From NCBI GenBank assembly GCA_963800275.1, contig CAWDAI010000011.1, forward strand, positions 124,001 through 188,000: 64,000 nucleotides of DNA. The letters run 5' to 3'. This document shows positions 1 to 7,473 of this stretch, one piece after another (within the stretch, counting starts at the first letter, position 1; each line of letters opens with the position of its first letter). The notes beneath the pieces are model-generated. The model saw only the letters and a program-made list of their open reading frames with translations. It had not been told where the DNA came from and searched no databases. Made by a program: the position numbers and the translations under genes. This stretch comes from JAFMJV01 sp963800275 (lineage in GTDB: Bacteria > Chloroflexota > Limnocylindria > Limnocylindrales > CSP1-4).

Positions 1-1005
1 GGCGACGGTGTCGAGCATGATCGAGGCCGCATCGTAGGCGTGCGCGTGGAATGCCTGCAGCGGGGCGTCGAGGCCGCTGATGTCGAGGTACTTCTGGACG
101 AGGTCGGCGTAGCTCTCCTGCATGGCTCCGAAGTTCGGGCTCGACAGGTACATGCCTTCCACGTTGGGGCCGGCGGCCTTCACGAAGTCGAGGGAGAAGA
201 GGCCGTCGGAGCCGATGAGGACGACGTCCTCGAGGCCCGCCACGTCCTTGTACTGGTCGGCGATGAAGCCGCCCTCCGCGGTGAAGATCGGGAAGTAGAT
301 GACCTCAGGGCTGGCGGCCGCGATGTTGGTCAGGACCGGGTTCATGTCGGTCTGGCCCGCGGAGACGGCCTCGGAGGCCACGATCTCGCCACCCATGTTG
401 GCGAACTCGTCCTCGAACACGCCCACGAGTGCCTCGGCGTAGGCCGAGCCGTCGTGGATGGTGGCGGCCTTGGTCAGGCCCAGCTCGTCCCGCAGGAACT
501 CGGCCACGAACTTGCCCTGGACCGCGTCGGACCAGGCCGTGCGCAGGAAGCCCGCATACTCGGGGCCACGATCCGGCTCGGTCAGGGAGGGACGGGTGGC
601 TGAGCCGGAGATGGCCGTAAGGCCTGCTTCGGTGATGGTTTGGATGCCGCCGACGGTGGCGTCGGAACAGGACGATCCGATGACTCCGACCACGGTCGGG
701 TCGTTGGCCAGCGCCAGCGCTGCCTGCGCGCCGCCCTCGACGGTGCACAGCTCATCCTGGACGTTGAGCTCGATCTCGTGCCCGAGGATCTCGCTGCCAC
801 GGTCCTCGACCGCGACCTCGATGCCGTAGACCATGTCCTGGCCCAGCACCGCGTTGGGGCCGGAGAGCACCTGGTACACGCCGAGCGTGATGGGCTCACC
901 AGCGGGGATGTGGACGACCTTCGATTCCTGTGCTGCCACCGGCGCCGCTACCGCGGTCGCCAGGAGGCCGGTCGCCGCAAGGACGCCGAGGCTCTTTCGC
1001 ATCAT
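1..1005 (-). CDS. Branched-chain amino acid-type ABC transporter substrate-binding protein (3' end cut by window)
   Basis: Reading the minus strand from the double ATG at 1005/1002 gives an uninterrupted frame to base 1, so the C-terminus lies outside the window. The first ~25 residues form a Sec signal peptide (MRKS, a hydrophobic core, then AAPVAAQ). The mature part shows type I periplasmic-binding-fold hallmarks of LivJ/LivK proteins: ITLGVYQVLSGPNAVLGQ near the N-terminus, a GVIGSSCSD segment, and AATIHDGSAYAEALVGVF. A Shine-Dalgarno AGGAGG lies at 1019-1024. There is no lipobox cysteine at the cleavage site. It would bind amino acids or similar small polar ligands outside the membrane and pass them to a permease presumably encoded beyond base 1. 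The family is clear; the ligand is not. Confidence 0.9.
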   Translation of the reverse strand, partial: MMRKSLGVLAATGLLATAVAAPVAAQESKVVHIPAGEPITLGVYQVLSGPNAVLGQDMVYGIEVAVEDRGSEILGHEIELNVQDELCTVEGGAQAALALANDPTVVGVIGSSCSDATVGGIQTITEAGLTAISGSATRPSLTEPDRGPEYAGFLRTAWSDAVQGKFVAEFLRDELGLTKAATIHDGSAYAEALVGVFEDEFANMGGEIVASEAVSAGQTDMNPVLTNIAAASPEVIYFPIFTAEGGFIADQYKDVAGLEDVVLIGSDGLFSLDFVKAAGPNVEGMYLSSPNFGAMQESYADLVQKYLDISGLDAPLQAFHAHAYDAASIMLDTVA

Positions 1006-1723
1006 GATTTCCGGGGATCCTCCTGCAGCTACGGACGCCGGCGCGAGATCGCGGCGGCGGGGTGCGGCCCGGGTCTCTGCGCTGCGACGCCCGCCCAACG
1101 GTCGGTCGCTGGAAGGGGGGGGATCCGAACCCTCCCCGACTTGGCTCACCGCTCGTGGCGCGAGAAACGCAGCGCGCAGGCGCTGGCCGCTCAAGCGTGG
1201 CGACATTCTAGACAACCACGCGGTGCTTGCACGGTCACACTGCAGCAGCGATCGAGTAACGGGCCGTACGGATGGAAGCGCTGAGCGTGGTCCGGGCGGG
1301 GGAGCGCCGTTGACCGGATGCACCATCGAGCCGGTGCGGGATGGCCCGAAGGTCATCCCGACGACGTGAGTCGGTTGCAGTATCATGGTGGGAGGCGTTC
1401 CGGATGCAAGACGCCTTGAGCGCCCCGGGCGTGTGGTCAGCGGAGCCGTTCCCACGGTCCCTGCGACACCCGGTGCGGCGCGCTTAAGGATGGCACGACC
1501 CCACCAGCGGTGGGCGACTCCTTCCAGCGGAACGCTCCAGTCGTGATCAGACAGGCCGTGGATACCCGATGGGCCGGCCGTCACCAGGAGATCGACCGAT
1601 CAGTATCGACCGGACACGCCACCTGCGACGCGCGTCGGGCTTAGCCCGTGACCGCGACCGTCGCTTCGAGTGTCCCCCCTTGCGCGACCGCCCGCCGCGG
1701 TCCGCACCACACAGGAGCCCTGC
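1006..1723. other. 718-bp non-coding stretch with a candidate leader RNA
   Basis: No convincing gene lies here; the frames that are open are arginine/proline-rich artefacts of high GC. On the minus strand a TAGAAT hexamer (1210-1205) could be the -10 of the binding-protein gene. It would start a roughly 195-base leader containing GC-rich hairpins and a T-arm-like segment near 1120-1135. On the plus strand, a perfect hairpin CCCACC-AGC-GGTGGG (1500-1514) sits in the long region before the NYN gene. No T-tract terminator and no known riboswitch signature was recognised. Confidence 0.5.
1205..1210 (-). promoter_or_regulatory. Candidate -10 element of the binding-protein gene
   Basis: On the minus strand the hexamer TAGAAT matches the sigma70 -10 consensus at five of six bases. 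It lies about 200 bases before the ATG. No good -35 hexamer sits 16-18 bases upstream, so the call rests on the -10 alone. Confidence 0.3.
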
Positions 1724-3502
1724 GTGAGCAAGAACGTCGCCGTCTTCGTGGACGTCGCGAACATCTTCTATGCGGCCAAGGCAGCCGGGATCGACATCGA
1801 CTATGTGACCCTGCTCAAGTCCGCTACCGCCAACCGCGACTTCGTGCGCGCCTACGCCTACACCGGTCTCGATCCGGAGAACGAGAACCAGCGGCAGTTC
1901 CACGCCTTCCTCACCCGTTCGGGCTACAAGGTCGTGAGCAAGGACATCCGCAAGTACGGCGACGGCCGCATGAAGGCCAACCTTGACATCGAGCTGGTGG
2001 TCGACATGATGCGCCTGGCCGAGAAGCTCGACATCGCAGTCGTCGTCTCCGGCGATGGCGACTTCGCGCCGGCCATCGCCGCCGTCCAGCAGAAGGGCGT
2101 GCGCGTGGAGGTCCTCAGCTTCCGCGGCAACACCAGCAGTGACCTCATCGACGTGGCTGACGTCTTCACCGACATCACCCACGTGGCCAAGGTCGAGAAG
2201 GGCGTCCGCAGCGGACGGCGCGTGGCCTCCGACGGCGACCTCTCGATGACCGCCGTGCCGGAGAAGGAATCGGGCGTCAAGCCGCGCCGACGGCGCCGCG
2301 GTGAGCCGGAGGAGCGGTCCGAACGGAGCGACCGGAGTTCGCGTTCGCGCCGCCGCGGCGCGTCGAAGCCCGAGGTCGAGCCCGAGGTCGAGGAGACCGA
2401 GGCGGCCGAAGTGACGGTGGTGTCCGCCAGCCTGGTCGCGTTGCCCGGCGAGAAGCTCTCGCGTGGCGCTGAGCCGAGCGCGGCAGCGGCGACGATGGAC
2501 GAGCCCACCGCCGATGCAGAGGACGAGGAGTCGACCTCCGAGGACGGCAACGGCCGCCGCCGACGCCGCCGCCGCGGCGGACGTGGTCGTGGCCGCGGCA
2601 GCCGTGGTGCCGAAGAAGGGATCGAGACCTCCAGCGAGCCCGAGCGCCAGCCGGACACTCCCTCGCACGATGACGAAGTGCCGCCTCTGCCGCAACACGC
2701 CGGCTTCGGCTCCGTTTGGGACAGCCAGATCGGCGTGCCCGCGGACACCACGCCGACGAGCTCCGGTCGGGACGAGGACGAGGAGGCCGAAGGCTTCGAG
2801 GACGAGCCCGAGGTTGCTGAGTACCTGCTGGCCGAGAAGAAGCAAGGCGGGCGTCAGGGTGGCCGCAGCGGCCGTGGTGGCCGCAGCGGCGGCTATCGCT
2901 CGGCCATCGACCGCGAGCGCTATGGGCTCGGTGGCCGCTCGCGCTCGGGCAGTGGCTCGAGAGGCCGTTCACCCAGTGCTCCGCGGGCTTCGGTGCACGC
3001 CATGGAGCCGATCGAGCAGACGCCCGGCGGCGATCCCTGGAGCGAGGTCCCGCCGGAGGTCCAGGAGATGCTGATGGCGGAGTTGGCGCGTCGCGACCGT
3101 GGTTCGTCATCGGCCCCGCCTGCCGCTGACGAGGCCGAGGCCCGCGCCGAGGAGGAGAAGCCCAAGCGGAGCAGCCGCCGGCGCACGACCAAGAAGGCCG
3201 AGACCGAGGCCACCGCGGCAGAGGCCGAGGCCAGCGCCGAGGAGGAGAAGCCCAAGCGGAGCAGCCGCCGGCGCACGACCAAGAAGGCCGAGACCGAGGC
3301 GACCGCGCCAGAGGCCGAGGCCAGCGCCGAGGAGGAGAAGCCCAAGCGGAGCAGCCGCCGGCGCACGACCAAGAAGGCCGAGACCGAGGCGACCGCGCCA
3401 GAGGCCGAGGCCAGCGCCGAGGAGGAGAAGCCCAAGCGGAGCAGCCGCCGGCGCACGACCAAGAAGGCCGAGACCGACGCGGCCGCGGCTGACGAGGCCT
3501 AG
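1724..3502 (+). CDS. NYN (LabA/PIN-like) domain protein with charged C-terminal repeats
   Basis: The GTG at 1724 follows ACAGGAG at 1711-1717 and yields 592 residues. An upstream ATG in the same frame would add 18 residues that do not look like the domain. Residues 1-155 form an NYN domain, a PIN-like metal-dependent nuclease fold: NVAVFVDVANIFY carries the first acidic residue, followed by DIELVVDMM and VVVSGDGDFAPAI. The rest is low-complexity and probably disordered. It contains an Arg/Gly tract near residue 285 that resembles RNase E-type RNA-binding regions, and four 30-residue repeats (residues 470-589) alternating Glu-rich and Lys/Arg-rich blocks. A role in RNA processing or binding is likely from the architecture but unproven. 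It lies directly upstream of the DNA polymerase III delta' gene. Confidence 0.85.
   Translation: MSKNVAVFVDVANIFYAAKAAGIDIDYVTLLKSATANRDFVRAYAYTGLDPENENQRQFHAFLTRSGYKVVSKDIRKYGDGRMKANLDIELVVDMMRLAEKLDIAVVVSGDGDFAPAIAAVQQKGVRVEVLSFRGNTSSDLIDVADVFTDITHVAKVEKGVRSGRRVASDGDLSMTAVPEKESGVKPRRRRRGEPEERSERSDRSSRSRRRGASKPEVEPEVEETEAAEVTVVSASLVALPGEKLSRGAEPSAAAATMDEPTADAEDEESTSEDGNGRRRRRRRGGRGRGRGSRGAEEGIETSSEPERQPDTPSHDDEVPPLPQHAGFGSVWDSQIGVPADTTPTSSGRDEDEEAEGFEDEPEVAEYLLAEKKQGGRQGGRSGRGGRSGGYRSAIDRERYGLGGRSRSGSGSRGRSPSAPRASVHAMEPIEQTPGGDPWSEVPPEVQEMLMAELARRDRGSSSAPPAADEAEARAEEEKPKRSSRRRTTKKAETEATAAEAEASAEEEKPKRSSRRRTTKKAETEATAPEAEASAEEEKPKRSSRRRTTKKAETEATAPEAEASAEEEKPKRSSRRRTTKKAETDAAAADEA
3131..3490 (+). 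repeat. Four tandem 90-bp in-frame repeats
   Basis: Units begin at 3131, 3221, 3311 and 3401. Each encodes 30 residues with the order EAEA(R/S)AEEEKPKRSS, then RRRTTKKAETEAT plus a short Ala-rich end. Units 2-4 are almost identical at the nucleotide level, and unit 1 differs by a few bases. The period is a multiple of three, so copy-number change keeps the reading frame. Confidence 0.95.
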
Positions 3503-3510
3503 GCTCGCAC

Positions 3511-4626
3511 ATGGCGGGTGCCGTCGCGGCCTCAGGGTCCGGCGGCACCTTCGTCACCTTCGGCCAACAGGCTGGCCTGCGCGTCGTCGCGCGCGCCATC
3601 CACACCGAACGACCGCCACACGCCATCCTGCTGACGGGGCCCGCCGGCGTCGGCAAGACCACCCTCGCGCTCGACCTCGCCGCCGGGTTGCTGTGCCTCG
3701 CGCAGGAGCCGACCGCCCGGCCCTGCCGTGCCTGCGCTGCCTGTCACAAGGTGGCTGCGGACAACCACGCCGACCTCCACCTGCTCGCGCCCGAAGGAGC
3801 CGGCGAGCAGATCCGCATCGGCCAGGTCCTGCAGTTGGCGGCCGACCTCTCGCTGACGGCCATGGAGGGCCAATTCCGTCTGGCGATCATCACGGCTGCC
3901 CACCGACTGAACGCGGACGCCCAGAACGCCCTGCTCAAGACGCTCGAGGAGCCGGGTCCCCGCACGTGTCTCGTGCTCTGCGCGGACGATGCATCCTCCT
4001 TGCTGCCGACCGTGCTTTCTCGCTCGGCTCGTCTGCGGCTGGCTCCGGTACCCACGTCTGCGCTCGCCCAGCGGCTCATCGACGAGGGTCTGGCGCAGCC
4101 CGCGCTGGCCCGCGCCATCGCCCTCGCCAGCGGGGGACGGCCGGGCCTGGCCCGGCGCCTGGCCCGCGATCCCGAGGCGGTCCTGGCCCGGGGGCGCATC
4201 ACGCGGACGCTGCTGGACATGCTGCCGGCCGATCGTCGGACGCGGCTGGCCGCTGCACTCGACCTCATGACCGATGCGGCCGCGCTCGATGCCGCCATCC
4301 GTGCGGAGGTCGCGCCGACGGCCAAGCGGCTGCAGCCGGTGGAGCGCCGACGGGCGGTCCTGCTCATCATCGAGATCTGGCGGGACCTGGGTCGCGACCT
4401 GGCCGTGGCCGCGGCCGGTGATGGCACGGGCGTACGCGACCTGGAGCTCCTGGACGAGCTGCTGCATGCCGCAACCCGGGTCGATCGCAGGGCATTGCAT
4501 CGGTTCCTTGACCGACTCGATCGCCTGGGGGTGGCGATCGAGGGCTACGCCAGCCCTGAGCTCACCCTGGACGTGCTGCTCTCGACCTGGCCGCACCTCC
4601 GCGCCGGCTCACGGAGTGCGGCATGA
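3511..4626 (+). CDS. holB: DNA polymerase III subunit delta' (clamp-loader ATPase-fold)
   Basis: The 371-residue protein begins with an ATG eight bases after the NYN stop codon. It has a Walker A (GPAGVGKTT, about residues 43-51), then a zinc-type cysteine cluster (CRACAACH) and the family signature ALLKTLEEPGP. The clamp-loader SRC sensor appears as SRS (LSRSARL), a common change in delta' subunits. The product would sit in the DnaX-delta-delta' complex that loads the beta clamp during replication. The next gene, acylphosphatase, overlaps its stop by four bases (ATGA), which implies translational coupling. The intact Walker A leaves a small possibility of a DnaX-like protein, but the length and lack of a C-terminal extension favour HolB. 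Confidence 0.9.
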   Translation: MAGAVAASGSGGTFVTFGQQAGLRVVARAIHTERPPHAILLTGPAGVGKTTLALDLAAGLLCLAQEPTARPCRACAACHKVAADNHADLHLLAPEGAGEQIRIGQVLQLAADLSLTAMEGQFRLAIITAAHRLNADAQNALLKTLEEPGPRTCLVLCADDASSLLPTVLSRSARLRLAPVPTSALAQRLIDEGLAQPALARAIALASGGRPGLARRLARDPEAVLARGRITRTLLDMLPADRRTRLAAALDLMTDAAALDAAIRAEVAPTAKRLQPVERRRAVLLIIEIWRDLGRDLAVAAAGDGTGVRDLELLDELLHAATRVDRRALHRFLDRLDRLGVAIEGYASPELTLDVLLSTWPHLRAGSRSAA

Positions 4627-4925
4627 GCACGGAGCGGTCGCGTCTCGTGGCTGTCGTCCGTGGCCACGTGCAGGGCGTGGGCTTCCGCTGGTTCGTGGAG
4701 CGTGAGGCCGCCGCTCTTCGGCTTGACGGCTGGGTCGCCAACCAGCCTGACGGATCGGTCGAGGTCGTGGCCGAGGGCGCGGCGGAGCTGCTCGACCGAC
4801 TCGTGCTCACGCTGTGGGAAGGCCCGGCGGGCGCCGCTGTCAGCGCGGTCGAGGTGCGCCTCGAACCCGCTCGCGGCAACATTCTCGGCTTCGCCATCCG
4901 CAGCGGCGCGCACCGCGGCGACTGA
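4623..4925 (+). CDS. acyP: Acylphosphatase
   Basis: A 100-residue protein, close to the usual ~92, that overlaps holB by ATGA. The signature GHVQGVGFRWFVEREA holds the phosphate-binding loop and catalytic arginine. GWVANQPDGSVEVVAEG holds the catalytic asparagine. It hydrolyses acyl phosphates such as carbamoyl- or 1,3-bisphosphoglycerate-type substrates in the cytoplasm; the physiological substrate is rarely known in bacteria. The short C-terminal tail after residue 90 is unusual only in being basic. Confidence 0.95.
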   Translation: MSTERSRLVAVVRGHVQGVGFRWFVEREAAALRLDGWVANQPDGSVEVVAEGAAELLDRLVLTLWEGPAGAAVSAVEVRLEPARGNILGFAIRSGAHRGD

Positions 4926-5002
4926 GGACACGGCGCCGATCCGGTGGCGCTTTCAGCCCGGTGCCTGCTACGGTGGTCTCCTTCGCAGTGCAAAGAGGTG
5001 AG

Positions 5003-5431
5003 ATGGCGCTAACGACCGGGGATAAGCGGGCCTTGCTGGAGCGCGTGCCGCTCTTCGGCGGCTGCAGCAGCGACATGCTCGATACCCTTGCCGCGGTGAC
5101 GTCGGAATCGGAGTTCGCCGGTGATGCCCCCATCGTGCAGCAGGGGCAGATCGGCAACGGCCTCTACCTGGTGGTCGCTGGCGGTGTCCGCATCGTCGCC
5201 GGCAGCAGCGAGCTGGCGCGCTTCGGCCCGGGCGACTTCTTCGGTGAGCTGTCGGTCATCGATCAGCGTCCACGCGTGGCGTCTGCCTTCGCGGTCGGGC
5301 AGACGGTCTGCCTGGCGCTCGCCAGCTGGGACCTGTTGGCGGTGCTGGAGAAGGAGCCGGCCATCGCGGTGAACATGCTCAAGGAGCTGGCGCGTCGGTT
5401 GCGCGACACCGATGCCCAGCTGCGCAGCTGA
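5003..5431 (+). CDS. Stand-alone cyclic-nucleotide-binding domain protein
   Basis: The ATG at 5003 follows AAGAGGTG at 4993-5000 and gives 142 residues, which is one CNB/cupin-like domain and nothing else. The core reads GNGLYLVVAGGVRIV, then FGPGDFFGELSVI, then RPRVASAFA. The Gly-Glu pair and following arginine of the phosphate-binding cassette are therefore present. No DNA-binding HTH follows, unlike CRP. The next two genes are another CNB protein and a flavoprotein in the same direction, so it may act as a regulatory subunit for that enzyme; this partner assignment is an inference. Confidence 0.85.
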   Translation: MALTTGDKRALLERVPLFGGCSSDMLDTLAAVTSESEFAGDAPIVQQGQIGNGLYLVVAGGVRIVAGSSELARFGPGDFFGELSVIDQRPRVASAFAVGQTVCLALASWDLLAVLEKEPAIAVNMLKELARRLRDTDAQLRS

Positions 5432-5458
5432 CATGGGCTCACGAACGGTGCGTCGCGC

Positions 5459-5875
5459 ATGAGCGACGCGGCGGTGCTGGACGCGCTCGCGGGCCTGGCC
5501 CTCTTCTCCGATCTCGAGCGACCGCAGCTGCAGGCCGTCGCCCACACCCTTGCGGAGGAGGCCATCCCCGCGGGCCAGCGGGTGCTGCGCCAGGGGTTCT
5601 CGGGCAGTGGCTTCTTCATCATCCTTGAGGGCGAGGTAGCCGTCCGCGTCGACGGTCACGAAGTCGCGACCCTGGGCAAGGGAGACTTCTTCGGTGAGAT
5701 CTCGTTGCTCCTGGGCGAGCCACCGGTCGCTGACGTGGTGGCTGCCACCGACGTGCGTGCGCTCCACCTGGCAGGCCCGGACCTGAAAGCCTTCCTGCTG
5801 GCCTACCCGGCGGTGATGTTCCGCATGCTCCAGGCCGTCAGCCGGCGGCTCGATCGCGCCAACCGTCGCAGCTGA
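5459..5875 (+). CDS. Second stand-alone cyclic-nucleotide-binding domain protein
   Basis: This 138-residue protein is a single CNB domain paralogous to its upstream neighbour: SGFFIILEGEVAVRVDG, then LGKGDFFGEISLLLG. In the phosphate-binding cassette the expected arginine is missing, since the segment reads GEPPVADVVA. Canonical cAMP/cGMP binding is therefore doubtful, and the domain may bind another ligand or serve as a structural module. It ends four bases before the GTG of the flavoprotein gene, so the two are almost certainly co-translated. Confidence 0.85.
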   Translation: MSDAAVLDALAGLALFSDLERPQLQAVAHTLAEEAIPAGQRVLRQGFSGSGFFIILEGEVAVRVDGHEVATLGKGDFFGEISLLLGEPPVADVVAATDVRALHLAGPDLKAFLLAYPAVMFRMLQAVSRRLDRANRRS

Positions 5876-5879
5876 CGCC

Positions 5880-7394
5880 GTGATCGGTGCATCCGGCCCG
5901 GCCAGCGTGCCGTTCCCGCCCGGCGAGTACGACGTCGTCGTCGTGGGCTCCGGGCCGGGGGCGTTGCAGGTGGCCTACTACCTCTCGCGCCTGGGGATCG
6001 ACCACGCGGTCATCTCCGCCGATCCTGCACCGGGGGGTATGTTCCGCCAGTTCCCCTTCTTCCAGCGCCTGCTGTCGTGGACCAAGCCCCACGCTCGGCC
6101 CCCTCACGATTCCCGGGAATACGAGCGCTACGACTTCAACAGCCTGGTGGCCTTCGAGGTCGAGAACCGGGCGATCATGCCGGCGCTCATGGATGGCAGC
6201 TCAGAGTTCCCTTCGCGGGCCGAGATGGAGGCCGGGCTGGTGGAGTTCGTGCGGCGCACCGGCCTGCGCGTCCGCTTCGACACGCGCTGGGAGGGCACGA
6301 CGCGACAGGGTGACCGCTTCGTGCTGCATACGCCCGCGGGCGAATACCGGGCGCGGGTGCCGATCTTCAGCGTCGGCGCCGCCGAGCCGCTCCTGCCCGA
6401 TGACATCCCCGGCATCGAGCACGCCACCCACTACGTCGATACCCGCGACGCCGCCAGCTATGCCGGCACCCGCCTCTTCATCATGGGCAAGGCCAACTCC
6501 GCCTTCGAGCTGGCCAGCGGCCTGCTCCAGTGGGCCAGCCCCATCATCCTGGCCTCGCCCCGGCCGGCCCAGCTGTCGGTCAACCTCCACTCCCTGGGCG
6601 GGGTCCGAGCTCGCTACGTGCAGCCCTGGGAGGATGCTGCCCTCGGCGGCGGGGTCTTCATCCTCGACGCTGCCGTCGAGCGTCTCGAGCGCCATGCGGG
6701 CGGGATCGCCGTCCATACCCGGCGCACGGACACGCTCGACCCGTTCGTGGCCGAGGTCGACGAGGTCATCGCGGCCACCGGTTTCACGGCGCCGCTGCTG
6801 GACCTGCCGGCGCTGGGCGTCACCACCTTCGGGCGGAGCGGCCTCCCCTCCATGACCAACAGCTACGAGTCCGCCAGCGTACCCGGCACCTACTTCGCCG
6901 GCACCATCACGCAGGGCGTGGCCGGACTCAAGAAGTACGGCATCCCGGCCAACTCGGGCGCGGTCCACGGCTATCGCTACAACGGCCGCCTCGCGGTCGA
7001 CGAGATCGCCGCCCGCTACTTCGGCATCGTGCGTGCTCGTCGGGAGGTGGCACCCGCCGACGTCATCGAGCGACTGCTCACGGCGGCCTCCACGGCGCCA
7101 GAGCTGTGGCACCAGAAGTCGTACCTGGCTCATGCGCTGTCGCGCGATCCCGATGGCGCCATCCGGGAGGATGGCATCGTGTCCCTCGCTGCCTACGTCG
7201 ACTCCGATGGTCCCGACGGCGTGGCCATCACCGTGGAGACCGACGACCACGGCCATATCCGCCCGGCCGTGTACGTGCGCCGTCGGGGACGGGTCGATGC
7301 CGATGCCCTGCTCGATGAGAGCCCCCTCACCGAATACCGCACGCCGCAGCATCGGGCGCAGCTGGGGGCGCTGGTGGCGGAGGTCCTGGGCTAG
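5880..7394 (+). CDS. FAD/NAD(P)-binding oxidoreductase of the FOXRED2/FMO type
   Basis: 504 residues from a GTG at 5880; no ATG start lies nearby. An N-terminal Rossmann motif (VVVVGSGPGALQVAYYLS) binds FAD. The segment GGMFRQFPFFQRLLSWTK and the following YDFNSLVAFE resemble FOXRED2-like flavoproteins. A second dinucleotide-type stretch (TRLFIMGKANSAFELA, near residue 200) has lost the usual GxGxxG spacing. A late VIAATGFTAPLLD matches the FMO/thioredoxin-reductase-like ATG motif. The CxxC redox pair of thioredoxin reductase is absent, so simple disulfide chemistry is unlikely. It is encoded directly after two CNB-domain genes, which recalls known CNB-flavoprotein fusions. The substrate is unknown. 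Confidence 0.8.
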   Translation: MIGASGPASVPFPPGEYDVVVVGSGPGALQVAYYLSRLGIDHAVISADPAPGGMFRQFPFFQRLLSWTKPHARPPHDSREYERYDFNSLVAFEVENRAIMPALMDGSSEFPSRAEMEAGLVEFVRRTGLRVRFDTRWEGTTRQGDRFVLHTPAGEYRARVPIFSVGAAEPLLPDDIPGIEHATHYVDTRDAASYAGTRLFIMGKANSAFELASGLLQWASPIILASPRPAQLSVNLHSLGGVRARYVQPWEDAALGGGVFILDAAVERLERHAGGIAVHTRRTDTLDPFVAEVDEVIAATGFTAPLLDLPALGVTTFGRSGLPSMTNSYESASVPGTYFAGTITQGVAGLKKYGIPANSGAVHGYRYNGRLAVDEIAARYFGIVRARREVAPADVIERLLTAASTAPELWHQKSYLAHALSRDPDGAIREDGIVSLAAYVDSDGPDGVAITVETDDHGHIRPAVYVRRRGRVDADALLDESPLTEYRTPQHRAQLGALVAEVLG

Positions 7395-7473
7395 GCTGGT
7401 GGCCGAGCCGACGAGCCACGCCGGGAAACAGCCGCAGTCCCGGTCCTCGGTGTGCGCTGCTATGGTGAGGCCG

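Noticed and set aside
1095..1205. Minus-strand tRNA-like fold (GTCGC...GCGAC with GGTTCGGATCC)
   Set aside because: Only five acceptor pairs form, the D- and anticodon arms do not fold cleanly, and the invariant T-loop A is replaced by G. Not called as a tRNA.
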